Assembly (NCBI GenBank): GCA_963762865.1
Contig: CAVXNC010000009.1
Span: 72,449-136,448, forward strand
Source of the DNA: DATHAP01 sp963762865
GTDB lineage: Bacteria > Actinomycetota > Actinomycetes > JACCUZ01
Direction: 5' to 3'
Length of the DNA stretch: 64,000 nucleotides
Each line of letters starts with the position of its first letter. Position 1 is the stretch's first letter. Below the pieces are notes generated by a model. It did no database searches and was not told where the DNA came from. It saw nothing but the letters and a program-made list of their open reading frames with translations. The position numbers were made by a program, and so were the translations under genes. Positions 9,209-18,285 of the stretch are shown here, piece after piece.

Positions 9209-10165
9209 CTAGGTCAGGCGGGCGTGCAGGCGCACTGTGGTGCCGGCCGCGCCGGAGCGGATCTGCACCAGGCTGCAGAGCTGGTTGGCCAGCCACAGCC
9301 CGCGTCCGCCGGCCCGGTCCAGCGGCGGTTCGCGACGGCCGACGAGCGGGTCGGAGATGACGCCGTCGTCGACGACCTCGCACACCAGCGAGCCGCCCTC
9401 CGTCCAGATGCGCAGCACGCCTCGGCCGCCGCCGTGCAGCAGGCTGTTGGCCGCGACCTCGTCGACGGCCAGCTCGAGGTCGTCGGTGGCGTCGTCGCCG
9501 AGCCCGACCGCGACGGACTGCCGGCGCACCAGGCGACGTACCGATGCGAGCTCGGAAGTCGTGAACGGCAGCTCCACCGGCACCCCGTCGAGCGGCGGCA
9601 GCGGGTCGCCGCGGAGCCCGCGCGCCGCCGGGACGGAGTGGTAGGTCGGGCTCGGGCTGCGCCCGGTGGCGTCGCCGATGGTCGGGTGCACGGACCGCGC
9701 CTGGTCGAGGACCCGCCCCGGCAGAGCCGCTGCGTCGTACGGGCACCGCAACCGCCACGCGGGACCGTCGTCGAACGCGAGGTTCAGCAGCGACTCGTGC
9801 AGCAGGCACTCGGCGAGCTCCGCCTGCGACCGCTCGGCCCACACCGGCTCGCCGATGCCACGGACGGCGCGGCCCTGGGCGACGGCGCGGTCGAGGAACG
9901 CCCGCCAGGTGGGGATGATCCGCGCCGGGTTCGCCCCGAGGCCCGCCATGTCGACGACTGTCACGCCTTTCTCGTCGCCGAAGAACTGCCGCAGCCAGGT
10001 CGCGCGCGGCTCGGGAACAGCCACCAGGACCGACTCGCCGGCGGTCAGCCCCTCGCGCACGAAGTCCAGGCAGCCCTCGAGGAACTGCGCCGGGTCGGAG
10101 TAGAAGTACGCCTCGTGCGAGAACCCGGTGGTCGGGCTCGCGTCGTCCAGCGTCGGTGTCGTCAC
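9209..10165 (-). CDS. MEDS-domain anti-sigma regulatory protein (RsbW-like ATPase)
   Basis: A 318-residue protein. Residues ~10-165 form a MEDS sensory domain (HEAYFYSDPAQFLEGCLDF, then LVAVPEPRATWL), as in DcmR-like and actinobacterial anti-sigma proteins. Residues ~185-318 are a HATPase_c_2 kinase fold with the N-box ELAVDEVAANSLLHGG, the G1 box VDDGV and the glycine-rich GGRGLWLANQL. Such proteins bind sigma-B-type factors or phosphorylate anti-sigma antagonists. The GTG at 10165 (VTTPTLDDA) begins the conserved region; the open frame continues upstream without homology. No sigma factor lies beside it, so its target is elsewhere. Confidence 0.82.
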   Translation of the reverse strand: MTTPTLDDASPTTGFSHEAYFYSDPAQFLEGCLDFVREGLTAGESVLVAVPEPRATWLRQFFGDEKGVTVVDMAGLGANPARIIPTWRAFLDRAVAQGRAVRGIGEPVWAERSQAELAECLLHESLLNLAFDDGPAWRLRCPYDAAALPGRVLDQARSVHPTIGDATGRSPSPTYHSVPAARGLRGDPLPPLDGVPVELPFTTSELASVRRLVRRQSVAVGLGDDATDDLELAVDEVAANSLLHGGGRGVLRIWTEGGSLVCEVVDDGVISDPLVGRREPPLDRAGGRGLWLANQLCSLVQIRSGAAGTTVRLHARLT

Positions 10166-10224
10166 GTGGCTCCGGTGGTGCAGGTGGTTCTCAGGCCGGC
10201 CCCCGCGACCGGTACCCGGCCACG

Positions 10225-10422
10225 CTACCCCTCTGAGTCGCCGGTGCCTAAGTCGTCGGCGGCCTCGGTCTCGGCATGGCGGGCGTGCAATCGTTCGCGG
10301 ATCTCTTCCGGCGTGTACGCCCTCCGCCGCCGCTCCGCGCGAGCGACCGCAGCACCGGTGGCCGCCACGCCCACCAGGCCGGCCAGACCCAGCAGCTTCC
10401 ACAGTGTTGGTCGGCCGGTCAT
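10225..10422 (-). CDS. Small single-pass membrane protein
   Basis: A 65-residue protein with one predicted transmembrane segment (LWKLLGLAGLVGVAATGAA, residues ~7-25), then a basic stretch (RAERRRR) and an acidic soluble tail beginning YTPEEIRERLHARH. The pattern suggests an N-in anchor with an amphipathic cytoplasmic helix. Function unknown. It is transcribed divergently from the 10467 gene, with ATG at 10422. Confidence 0.6.
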   Translation of the reverse strand: MTGRPTLWKLLGLAGLVGVAATGAAVARAERRRRAYTPEEIRERLHARHAETEAADDLGTGDSEG

Positions 10423-10433
10423 GTCGGGCGTCC

Positions 10434-10464
10434 AGTCATGTGCCCAGGAGTCATGTGCCCCAGG
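10434..10464. repeat. Two-copy tandem repeat in a divergent promoter region
   Basis: AGTCATGTGCCCAGG at 10434-10448 is followed directly by AGTCATGTGCCCCAGG at 10449-10464; they differ by one inserted C. The repeat fills the 44-nt gap between two divergent genes, so it may be a direct-repeat operator or a recent duplication. Confidence 0.6.
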
Positions 10465-10466
10465 CT

Positions 10467-11150
10467 ATGGCTCCGTACGGTAGGAGCGTGCCGCCGCTGA
10501 CCCTGGACGCCGCCGTCGACCTCACCCGCACCGGTGACGTGTGGCTCTTCCGCGGTCGGACGGCAGCCGACCGTGCGATCCAGCTGACGACGAACTCGCC
10601 GGTGAACCACGTCGGCATGTCGGTCGTGCTCGAGGACATGCCGCCGCTGATGTGGCACGCCGAGCTCGGCCGGTCGCTGCCCGACGTGTGGTCGGGCACC
10701 AACCATCGCGGCGTGCAGCTGCACGTCCTGCGCGACGCCGTGCTCACGTGGGGCCGGCGCTACGGGCAACAGGCCTGGCTGCGCCAGCTGCACCTGCCGA
10801 GCGTCCCCGACGGGAGCGAGGTCCCGCGCGAGATGGAGGACGCCCTGCTGCGCACGATCGCGCGGCTGGACGGCACGCCCTTCCCGTCGACGGCGAAGCT
10901 CGCCGCAGGCTGGGTGAGAGGACGGTTGCCCAGCAGGCGACCGGAGGCCGGGCCGACGGCGGGGCCGGCGCTGGAGACCGCGTTCTGCGCCGAGGTGGTC
11001 GCGACCAGCTACCAGGAGATGGGGCTGCTGCCCGGGGATCGGGGGCCGGGCTGGTACGACCCGGGCCGGTTCTGGTCGGGCGACGGCCTGCCGCTGACCG
11101 GCGGCGCCACGCTCGGCGGCGAGATCCCGGTCGAGATCCCACCGCTGTAG
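10467..11150 (+). CDS. Permuted papain-like (YiiX/NlpC-P60 type) hydrolase
   Basis: A protein of about 227 residues. TGDVWLFRGRT near the N-terminus, NSPVNHVGMSVVL with a putative catalytic His, and ETAFCAEVVATSYQ with a putative catalytic Cys follow the His-before-Cys order of circularly permuted NlpC/P60 families (YiiX/YaeF, LRAT-like). Such enzymes are thought to cleave or transfer acyl or amide groups. No signal peptide is seen, so it is probably cytoplasmic. Start uncertain: ATG 10467 (MAPYGRSV) or GTG 10488, though AGGAG sits only one base before the GTG, too close to be its Shine-Dalgarno site. Confidence 0.65.
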   Translation: MAPYGRSVPPLTLDAAVDLTRTGDVWLFRGRTAADRAIQLTTNSPVNHVGMSVVLEDMPPLMWHAELGRSLPDVWSGTNHRGVQLHVLRDAVLTWGRRYGQQAWLRQLHLPSVPDGSEVPREMEDALLRTIARLDGTPFPSTAKLAAGWVRGRLPSRRPEAGPTAGPALETAFCAEVVATSYQEMGLLPGDRGPGWYDPGRFWSGDGLPLTGGATLGGEIPVEIPPL

Positions 11151-11172
11151 GGAGGGGCTCCGAGGGGCGATA

Positions 11173-11228
11173 TTTCGCAAAGCGGACGAAACCACCCCTT
11201 GACCCCCATCCCGGACGCCTCCTACGGT
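11173..11228 (+). promoter_or_regulatory. Probable promoter and operator of the glycolate/glyoxylate operon
   Basis: In the 135-nt gap before glycerate kinase, TTGACC (11199-11204), 18 nt, and TACGGT (11223-11228) form a reasonable sigma-70 promoter. Just upstream lies an inverted repeat TTTCG-N9-CGAAA (11173-11177 and 11187-11191), AT-rich against its surroundings and of the size bound by IclR-type regulators, which often control glyoxylate genes. Regulator identity is inference. Confidence 0.45.
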
Positions 11229-11285
11229 GCCTGTGGACCACGCCGAGCCCCTGCGTGTTCCACGATGCGGAAGGAGGGTCACCAG

Positions 11286-12530
11286 ATGACCCACCCCGCA
11301 CCCCGGTCGCTGCGGGTCGTCGTGGCGCCGGACAAGTTCAAGGGCAGCCTCACCGCCCAGCAGGCGGCTGACGCGATCGCCGCCGGGGCCCAGGACGCGG
11401 CCGACGCGCTCGGCCTCACCCTCGAGGTCCACCGCCAGCCGGTCGCGGACGGCGGCGAGGGCATCGTCGCCGCGGCGCTCGCCGCCGGATTCCGGCCGCA
11501 CCAGGTCACCGTCAGCGGCCCGCTCGGCGACCCGGTCGACGCGGTCCTGGCGATCGGCGGGGATCGAGCAGGCGGCGCGCGCACCGCCGTGGTCGAGCTG
11601 GCCACCGCCTCCGGCCTGGCGCTGCTGCCCGGCGGCCGCGGCGACGTGACGTCCGCGCTCACGGCAGGAACCCGCGGCACCGGCGAGCTGGTCCGCGCGG
11701 CGCTGGACGAAGGCGTCGACCGCATCGTGCTCGGCATCGGCGGCAGCGCGTCGACCGACGGCGGCACCGGCCTGGCCAGCGCGCTCGGGGTGCGGTTCCT
11801 GGACAGCGACGGGGCCGAGCTCGCCCCCGGCGGCCGCGCGCTGGCCGACCTCGACCGCATCGACACCACAAGCCGCGACAGCCGCCTGGACACCGTCGAG
11901 ATCGTGGTCGCCAGCGACGTCGACAACCCGCTCACCGGCCACCGCGGCGCGGCAGCGGTCTTCGCTCCGCAGAAGGGCGCCGGCCCCGACCAGGTCCGGG
12001 TGCTCGAGCAGGGGCTACGCCGGCTCGCCGACGTCCTGCGCCGCGACGTGGGCGCCGACGTCGAGACCAGCCCAGGGGCGGGTGCCGCCGGGGGCGTCGG
12101 GGCTGGTGCCATGGCGCTGCTCGGCGCCCGGCTGGTGCCGGGCATCGACCTCGTGCTCGACCTCGTCGGGTTCGACGCGGCTCTCGAGGGAACCAGTCTG
12201 GTCGTGACCGGCGAGGGCTCGTTCGACGAGCAGAGCCTCGGCGGCAAGGCCCCCGTGGGAGTGGCCCGCCGTGCGGCGTCGCACGGCGTCCCGGTCGTGG
12301 TCCTGGCCGGCCGGCTGCAGCTCGGCGACGACGCCCGCAACGGGCTCGGTGCCCTCGGCGTCGTCGCGGCGCACGCCATCACCGACCTCGAGCCCGATCT
12401 CGCCGTCGCCCAGGGCCGCGCGGCCGAGCTGCTGCGCGACCTGGCCGGCCGCGCGCTGGCTCCCGTCCTGACCGACCTCGACCCCTCCGACAAGACCACT
12501 CCGACCGCACAAGGGAGCGTGCAGACATGA
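11286..12530 (+). CDS. glxK: Glycerate 2-kinase (GarK/GlxK family)
   Basis: A 414-residue kinase phosphorylating D-glycerate to 2-phosphoglycerate. Family signatures are VVAPDKFKGSLTA at the N-terminus, ADGGEGI, GIGGSASTDGGTG and VTGEGSFDEQSLGGKAPVGV. The ATG at 11286 has GGAGG eight bases upstream; an in-frame ATG at 11265 would overlap that site, so I reject it. The stop overlaps the malate synthase ATG. First gene of the glycolate/glyoxylate operon. The length is 30-35 residues above E. coli GarK, mainly a C-terminal Asp/Thr-rich tail. Confidence 0.92.
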   Translation: MTHPAPRSLRVVVAPDKFKGSLTAQQAADAIAAGAQDAADALGLTLEVHRQPVADGGEGIVAAALAAGFRPHQVTVSGPLGDPVDAVLAIGGDRAGGARTAVVELATASGLALLPGGRGDVTSALTAGTRGTGELVRAALDEGVDRIVLGIGGSASTDGGTGLASALGVRFLDSDGAELAPGGRALADLDRIDTTSRDSRLDTVEIVVASDVDNPLTGHRGAAAVFAPQKGAGPDQVRVLEQGLRRLADVLRRDVGADVETSPGAGAAGGVGAGAMALLGARLVPGIDLVLDLVGFDAALEGTSLVVTGEGSFDEQSLGGKAPVGVARRAASHGVPVVVLAGRLQLGDDARNGLGALGVVAAHAITDLEPDLAVAQGRAAELLRDLAGRALAPVLTDLDPSDKTTPTAQGSVQT

Positions 12531-14125
12531 GCACCCCTGACGGCGTCCGCGTCGACGGACCGATCAACGACCGCTACGACGAGGTGCTGACCGACGAGGC
12601 GCTCGACTTCCTCGCCGGCCTGCACCGGGCCTTCGACGCGCGCCGCCGCGAGCTGGTCGCTGCCCGCACGGCGCGCTACGAGGACATCGCCCGCGGGGGC
12701 AGCCTCGACTTCCTCGCCGAGACCAAGGACGTCCGCGAGGACGACACCTGGCGGGTCGCCTCGCACTCCCCCGGCCTGGTCGACCGGCGCGCAGAGATCA
12801 CCGGACCGACCGACCGCAAGATGACCATCAACGCACTCAACTCCGGCGCGAAGGTGTGGCTCGCCGACCTCGAGGACGCCAACACCCCGTTGTGGGAGAA
12901 CGTGATCGAGGGTCAGCTCAACCTGCGCGACGCGATCGAGCGGCGCATCGACTTCACGTCGCCGGAGGGCAAGACGTACGCCCTCAACGACTCGACAGCG
13001 ACCATCGTGGTGCGGCCGCGCGGCTGGCACCTGCCCGAGAAGCACATCCTGGTCGACGGCGAGCGCACGTCGGGCAGCCTCACCGACTTCGGGCTCTACT
13101 TCTTCCACAACGCGAAGCGGCTCATCGAGCTCGGGGTCGGTCCCTACTTCTACCTGCCGAAGATGGAGAGCCACCTCGAGGCCCGGCTGTGGAACGACGT
13201 CTTCGTGCACGCCCAGGACGCGCTGGGCATCCCGCAGGGCACCATCCGCGCGACCGTGCTCATCGAGACCTACCCGGCGGCCTTCGAGATGGAGGAGATC
13301 CTCTACGAGCTGCGCGACCACTCGGCCGGGCTGAACGCCGGGCGCTGGGACTACATGTTCTCGGTCATCAAGACGCACCGGACCCGCGGCAAGGACTTCC
13401 TGCTCCCCGACCGCAACTCGGTGAACATGACGGTGCCCTTCATGCGTGCCTACACCGAGCTGCTGGTGCGCACCTGCCACAAGCGCGGGGCGCACGCGAT
13501 CGGCGGCATGGCTGCGTTCATCCCGAGCAAGGACGAGAAGGTCAACGAAGCGGCCTACGCCAAGGTGCGCGACGACAAGACCCGCGAGGCGGGCGACGGC
13601 TTCGACGGCTCCTGGGTCGCGCACCCCGGGATGGTCGCCACCTGCACCGAGGTCTTCGACGGCGTGCTCGGCGACAAGCCCAACCAGGTCGACAAGACCC
13701 GAGACGACGTCCACGTCACCGCGGAGCAGCTGCTCGACGTGCGGTCGACGCCCGGCGCGGTCACCGAGGCCGGCCTGCGCAGCAACATCAACGTCGGCAT
13801 CCGCTACCTGGAGACCTGGCTGCGCGGCACCGGCGCCGTCGGCATCAACAACCTGATGGAGGACGCGGCGACCGCGGAGATCTCCCGGTCGCAGGTCTGG
13901 CAGTGGCTGCACAACGACGTCGAGCTCGACGACGGGCAGACCGTCACCCGTGACCTGGTCGAGCGGCTGGTGGAGGAGGAGATGGCCGGCATCCGCGAGT
14001 CGGTCGGCGACGACGCCTTCGCGAAGGGCAGGTGGGACGACGCGCGGTCGCTCTTCACCGACATGGCGCTCTCCGACGACTACGAGGACTTCCTCACCCT
14101 GCCTGCCTACGAGCGCATGCCGTAG
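12527..14125 (+). CDS. aceB: Malate synthase A
   Basis: A 532-residue enzyme condensing glyoxylate with acetyl-CoA. Isoform A is indicated by length and by VWLADLEDANTPLWEN, VVRPRGWHLPEKH, YFYLPKMESHLEAR, LIETYPAAFEMEEIL (catalytic Glu/Asp region), GRWDYMFSVIKT and the SINVG-like SNINVGIRYLE helix. Its ATG overlaps the glycerate kinase TGA (ATGA) and glcD follows 4 nt after its TAG. No isocitrate lyase is nearby, so here it serves glyoxylate made from glycolate or ureides rather than only the glyoxylate shunt. Confidence 0.95.
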   Translation: MSTPDGVRVDGPINDRYDEVLTDEALDFLAGLHRAFDARRRELVAARTARYEDIARGGSLDFLAETKDVREDDTWRVASHSPGLVDRRAEITGPTDRKMTINALNSGAKVWLADLEDANTPLWENVIEGQLNLRDAIERRIDFTSPEGKTYALNDSTATIVVRPRGWHLPEKHILVDGERTSGSLTDFGLYFFHNAKRLIELGVGPYFYLPKMESHLEARLWNDVFVHAQDALGIPQGTIRATVLIETYPAAFEMEEILYELRDHSAGLNAGRWDYMFSVIKTHRTRGKDFLLPDRNSVNMTVPFMRAYTELLVRTCHKRGAHAIGGMAAFIPSKDEKVNEAAYAKVRDDKTREAGDGFDGSWVAHPGMVATCTEVFDGVLGDKPNQVDKTRDDVHVTAEQLLDVRSTPGAVTEAGLRSNINVGIRYLETWLRGTGAVGINNLMEDAATAEISRSQVWQWLHNDVELDDGQTVTRDLVERLVEEEMAGIRESVGDDAFAKGRWDDARSLFTDMALSDDYEDFLTLPAYERMP

Positions 14126-14129
14126 GACG

Positions 14130-15599
14130 ATGGCCGACCCCGGCGGCATCGCTGCCCTCGCGGCCCGGCTCCGCGCCGAGCTGGGTGATGCGGCGGTGCT
14201 GACCGACCGGGCACAGCTGCGGACCTACGAGTGCGACGGCCTCGCGCACTACAAGGTGACGCCCGCAGTCGTAGTCCTCCCCCGGAGCACGGCCGGGGTC
14301 GCGACGACGGTCCGGGCCTGTCAGGAGGCGGGGGTGCCGTTCGTCGCGCGCGGCTCGGGCACCGGGCTCTCCGGCGGCGCGCTGCCGCATGCCGACGGCG
14401 TGCTCATCGTGCTGTCGCAGATGCGCACCATCCACGAGGTCGACCCGGCCGACCAGCGCGCGGTCCTCGACCCGGGCGTCATCAACCTGCAGGTGAGCAA
14501 GGCAGCGGCGCCGCACGGCTACTACTACGCGCCCGACCCGTCGAGCCAGCAGATCTGCTCGATCGGCGGCAACGTCGCGGAGAACTCCGGCGGCGCGCAC
14601 TGCCTCAAGTACGGGTTCACCACCAACCACGTCACCGGGCTCGAGCTCGTGACGCCGGAGGGCGACGTCGTGCGGCTCGGCGGCCGGGCGCCCGACGCGC
14701 CCGGCTACGACCTGCTCGGTGCCTTCGTCGGCTCCGAGGGCACGCTCGGCGTCGCCACCGAGGTGACGGTCCGGCTGACCCGCGCCCCCGAGTCCGTCCG
14801 TACCCTGCTGGCGGCCTTCCCGTCGACCGACGAGGCCGGTGGCGCCGTGTCGGCCATCATCGGCGCCGGGGTCCTGCCCGCCGCGATCGAGATGATGGAC
14901 GCGCTGGCGATCGAGGCTGCCGAGGCGGCCGTGCAGTGCGGCTACCCCGAGGGCGCCGGCGCGGTGCTGGTCGTCGAGCTCGACGGACCGGCCCCCGATG
15001 TCGAGGCGCAGTTCACCGAGGTCGAGCGGCACTGCCACGACAACGCCGCCTTCGAGATCCGCATCGCGGCCGACGAGGCGCAGCGCGCGCTGTTCTGGAA
15101 GGGCCGCAAGTCGGCCTTCGCGGCCGTCGGGCGGATCAGCCCGGACTACATCGTGCAGGACGGCGTCATACCCCGCACCGCGCTGCCCGAGGTGCTGCGG
15201 CAGATCGCCGAGCTCTCCGGCGACACCGGTGTGCGGGTCGCCAACGTCTTCCACGCCGGCGACGGCAACCTGCACCCGCTGGTGCTCTTCGACGACTCCG
15301 TGCCCGGCCAGTCGGAGGCCGCCGAGAAGGTGTCCGGCGCGATCCTCGACCTCTGCATCGAGCACGGCGGGTCGATCACCGGCGAGCACGGCGTCGGGAT
15401 GGACAAGGCGAGGTTCATGCCGCGGATGTACACCGACGACGACCTCGACACGATGCAGATGCTGCGGTGCGCCTTCGACCCGCAGCGGCTGTCGAACCCC
15501 GGCAAGGTCTTCCCGACACCGCGACTGTGCGGGGAGCGTCCCGGCCGGCACAAGGGCCCCCACCCGCTGCAGCAGGCCGGTCTGGCGGAGGTGTTCTGA
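14130..15599 (+). CDS. glcD: Glycolate oxidase, FAD subunit GlcD
   Basis: A 489-residue FAD-linked oxidase oxidising glycolate (possibly D-lactate) to glyoxylate. The FAD_binding_4 PP-loop is FVARGSGTGLSGGALP, with CSIGGNVAENSGG and GAFVGSEGTLGVATEV typical of GlcD. The C-terminal FAD-oxidase domain contains NVFHAGDGNLHPL and GSITGEHGVGMDKA. The start ATG at 14130 lies 4 nt after aceB; a longer frame reading back into aceB is a shadow. It acts with GlcE and GlcF at the membrane side of the respiratory chain. Confidence 0.94.
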   Translation: MADPGGIAALAARLRAELGDAAVLTDRAQLRTYECDGLAHYKVTPAVVVLPRSTAGVATTVRACQEAGVPFVARGSGTGLSGGALPHADGVLIVLSQMRTIHEVDPADQRAVLDPGVINLQVSKAAAPHGYYYAPDPSSQQICSIGGNVAENSGGAHCLKYGFTTNHVTGLELVTPEGDVVRLGGRAPDAPGYDLLGAFVGSEGTLGVATEVTVRLTRAPESVRTLLAAFPSTDEAGGAVSAIIGAGVLPAAIEMMDALAIEAAEAAVQCGYPEGAGAVLVVELDGPAPDVEAQFTEVERHCHDNAAFEIRIAADEAQRALFWKGRKSAFAAVGRISPDYIVQDGVIPRTALPEVLRQIAELSGDTGVRVANVFHAGDGNLHPLVLFDDSVPGQSEAAEKVSGAILDLCIEHGGSITGEHGVGMDKARFMPRMYTDDDLDTMQMLRCAFDPQRLSNPGKVFPTPRLCGERPGRHKGPHPLQQAGLAEVF

Positions 15600-15603
15600 G
15601 CCG

Positions 15604-16875
15604 ATGCCCGCGCGTGCGAAGAGGCAGACCCAGCCGAGCGACGCCGTCCTCGACGCGCTGCACAAGGTCTGCGACACCGCGCGGGCAGCAACGGACGGCG
15701 ACGCGGTCGCCGGCGTGCCAGCGCGCTACGTCGCGGCCCCGTCGTCGACGGAGCAGGCCGCCGAGCTGCTCGCCGCCGCGGCCCAGCACGACCTCGCGGT
15801 CGTGGCTCGCGGCACTGGCTCCAAGCTCGACTGGGGCCACCCGCCGACGCGCGTCGACCTGGTCGTCGACACGACCTCGCTGACCGGTGTCGTGGACCAC
15901 GCCGCCGGCGACCTGGTCTGCGTCGTCCGCGCCGGGACGCCGATGAGCGAGCTGCAGGAGGCTCTCGCCGGCGCCGGCCAGCAGCTCGCCCTCGACTCGC
16001 CGTTCCCCGGCGCCACGGTCGGCGGCACGGTCGCCGTCTCCACCAGCGGCCCGCGGCGGCTGCTCTACGGCACGCTGCGCGACCTCCTGATCGGCATCAC
16101 GTTCGTGCGCGCCGACGGCGTCGTCGCGAAGTCCGGCGGCAGGGTCGTGAAGAACGTCGCGGGCTACGACTTCGGCAAGCTGCTCCTCGGCTCCTACGGC
16201 ACGCTCGGTCTCGTCACCGAGGTCGTCGTCCGCCTGCACCCGGTGCCGGCCGCCCGCCGGGTCGTCACGGTGCGTACGTCCGACCCGGCCGCGACCTTCA
16301 CCGCCTGTGCGACGGTGACGGGATCGCAGCTCGTCCCGGCGGCCGTCGAGATCGACCAGCAGGGCACCGACCCGGGCACGGTGACCGTGCTGCTCGAGGG
16401 CATCGAGGCCGGCGTCGACAGTCGCGCCGAGGCGGCGGCCGGGCTGCTGAGGGCGTACGGCCAGGTGGACGTCGCAACCGACCTGCCGCAGGGCTTCGCC
16501 GATCTGCCCTTCGGCGACAGCGGCACCGGTCTCAAGGTGACCTCGTCGATGACCGGAGTCGCGGACCTGCTCTCGACGGCGCGCACCCTGTCGGCGCGCA
16601 CCTCGCTGCGGGTGCGCGGCTCGGCGGCCGGTGTGCTGCACGTCGGCGTCCCGACCGGCACGGAGCCCGCTCGCGTTGCCGAGATCGTGACCAGGCTGCG
16701 TGGCACCGCGACCGCTAGCGGCGGGAGCCTCACCGTCCTGACCGCGCCGAACGAGGTCCGGGCCGCGGTGGACGGGTGGGGTCCGGTGCCCGGCCTCGAC
16801 CTGATGCGGCGGCTCAAGGACGAGCTCGACCCTGCGCACCGGATGTCGCCGGGCCGCTTCGTGGGAGGTATCTGA
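15604..16875 (+). CDS. glcE: Glycolate oxidase, second FAD-binding subunit GlcE
   Basis: A 423-residue FAD_binding_4 protein. VVARGTGSKLDWG and FPGATVGGTVAVSTSGPRR are FAD-contact motifs; VKNVAGYDFGKLLLGSYGTLG is characteristic of GlcE. ATG at 15604 follows the glcD TGA by 4 nt; its TGA shares an A with the glcF ATG. The N-terminal 40 residues are basic and then Ala-rich. Needed with GlcD and GlcF for activity in E. coli. Confidence 0.93.
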   Translation: MPARAKRQTQPSDAVLDALHKVCDTARAATDGDAVAGVPARYVAAPSSTEQAAELLAAAAQHDLAVVARGTGSKLDWGHPPTRVDLVVDTTSLTGVVDHAAGDLVCVVRAGTPMSELQEALAGAGQQLALDSPFPGATVGGTVAVSTSGPRRLLYGTLRDLLIGITFVRADGVVAKSGGRVVKNVAGYDFGKLLLGSYGTLGLVTEVVVRLHPVPAARRVVTVRTSDPAATFTACATVTGSQLVPAAVEIDQQGTDPGTVTVLLEGIEAGVDSRAEAAAGLLRAYGQVDVATDLPQGFADLPFGDSGTGLKVTSSMTGVADLLSTARTLSARTSLRVRGSAAGVLHVGVPTGTEPARVAEIVTRLRGTATASGGSLTVLTAPNEVRAAVDGWGPVPGLDLMRRLKDELDPAHRMSPGRFVGGI

Positions 16876-18253
16876 TGAGTACGGGGACCCTCGGCACCGA
16901 TGGCCCGCTGCGGGTGCCCGAGACCCCGGGCGAGCCCGCCTTCGACGCGCACCACCCGCCGTCGTCCGAGCTCGCGTCGGACTGCGTGCACTGCGGCTTC
17001 TGCCTGCCGACCTGCCCGACCTACGTGCTGTGGGGCGAGGAGATGGACTCGCCGCGCGGCCGGATCTACCTGATGCAGGCCGGGCTCGACGGCGAGCCGA
17101 TGAGCGACGCGATGGTGCAGCACTTCGACGCGTGCCTGGGCTGCATGGCGTGCGTGACGGCCTGCCCGTCGGGCGTGCAGTACGACAAGCTGATCGAGGC
17201 GACGCGCGCGCAGGTCGAGCGCCGGCACCGCCGCCCGCTGGCCGACAGGTTGCTGCGCGAGGCGGTCTTCGCGCTCTTCCCGCACCCGAAACGGCTGCGG
17301 CTGATGCGTGGGCCGCTGTCGGCCTACCAGCGCAGCGGCCTGCAGCGGGCCGTCGAGCGCAGCGGGGTCCTCGAGCGGCTGTCGCCCTCTCTCTCGGCGA
17401 TGGCGTCCCTGGCTCCGCCGGTGCGCCGCGCGCCGCGCATCCCCGAGCACGTCGCCGCCCGCGGCGAGCGGCGGGCTGTCGTCGGCATGCTGACCGGCTG
17501 CGTGCAGGGTGAGTTCTTCCCGCGGGTCAACGCCGCGACCGCCCGGGTGCTGGCGATGGAGGGCTGCGACGTCGTGGTCCCCCGCGAGCCAGGGCTGCTG
17601 CGGCGCGCTGTCGGTGCACAACGGCCGCGAGGAGGAGGCGATGGCGTTCGCGCGCCGCACCATCGACACCTTCGACGCGGCCGGCGTCGAGCACGTCGTG
17701 GTCAACGCGGCGGGCTGCGGCTCGTCGATGAAGGAGTACGCCGAGCTGCTGGCCGACGACCCGTCCTACGCCGAGCGGGCGAAGCGCTTCGCGGCGAACG
17801 TGCGCGACGTCAGCGAGCTGCTCGCCGAGCTGGGCCCCGTCGCCGGCCGGCACCCGCTGCCGGTCACCGTGGCCTACCACGACGCCTGCCACCTCGGACA
17901 CGCGCAGGGGGTCCGCGCACAGCCGCGCGAGCTGTTGCGAGGCATCCCCGGGCTCGAGCTCCGGGAGATCGCCGACCCGGAGATCTGCTGCGGGTCGGCA
18001 GGCATCTACAACATCCTCAACCCGGCAGCCGGCCCGCGAGCTCGGCGACCTGAAGGCCCGGGCCGTGCTCGACACCGGTGCCGACCTGCTCGTCACAGCC
18101 AACCCGGGCTGCCTCATGCAGGTGGCCGCCTCCGGTCGAGCGGCTCCGGCGGCCGCGATCGCACTCGCCCACACGGTGGAGGTCCTTGACGCCTCCCTGA
18201 GCGGTCACTCCGTGGCCGCGATGCACGTCGCAGTCCTGCCCGCAACGACCTGA
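16875..18253 (+). CDS. glcF: Glycolate oxidase, iron-sulfur subunit GlcF, with two frameshifts
   Basis: An about 458-residue protein once two extra bases are removed. Two 4Fe-4S motifs (CVHCGFCLPTCPTY and CLGCMACVTACPSG) are followed by two CCG domains (GCVQGEFFP, QGCCGALSVH, YHDACHLGHAQG, ICCGSAGIYN). One extra C near 17591 breaks the frame just before GCCGAL, and one near 18026 breaks it before ARELGDLKAR. The last segment, VTANPGCLMQV, returns to frame and stops at 18253. It passes electrons from GlcDE to quinone. Both lesions are single-base insertions, so error is more likely than decay. Confidence 0.86.
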
Positions 18254-18285
18254 CGGGTCCGACTCCAGAACACGGGGTGCTGCAC

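Noticed and set aside
11265..11285. Longer glycerate kinase start at ATG 11265
   Set aside because: It would place the good GGAGG ribosome-binding site inside the gene; ATG 11286 has ideal spacing.
11279..14149. A 956-codon minus-strand open frame opposite glycerate kinase and malate synthase
   Set aside because: Low-complexity Arg/Ala/Val translation with no recognisable motif; shadow of the coding strand.
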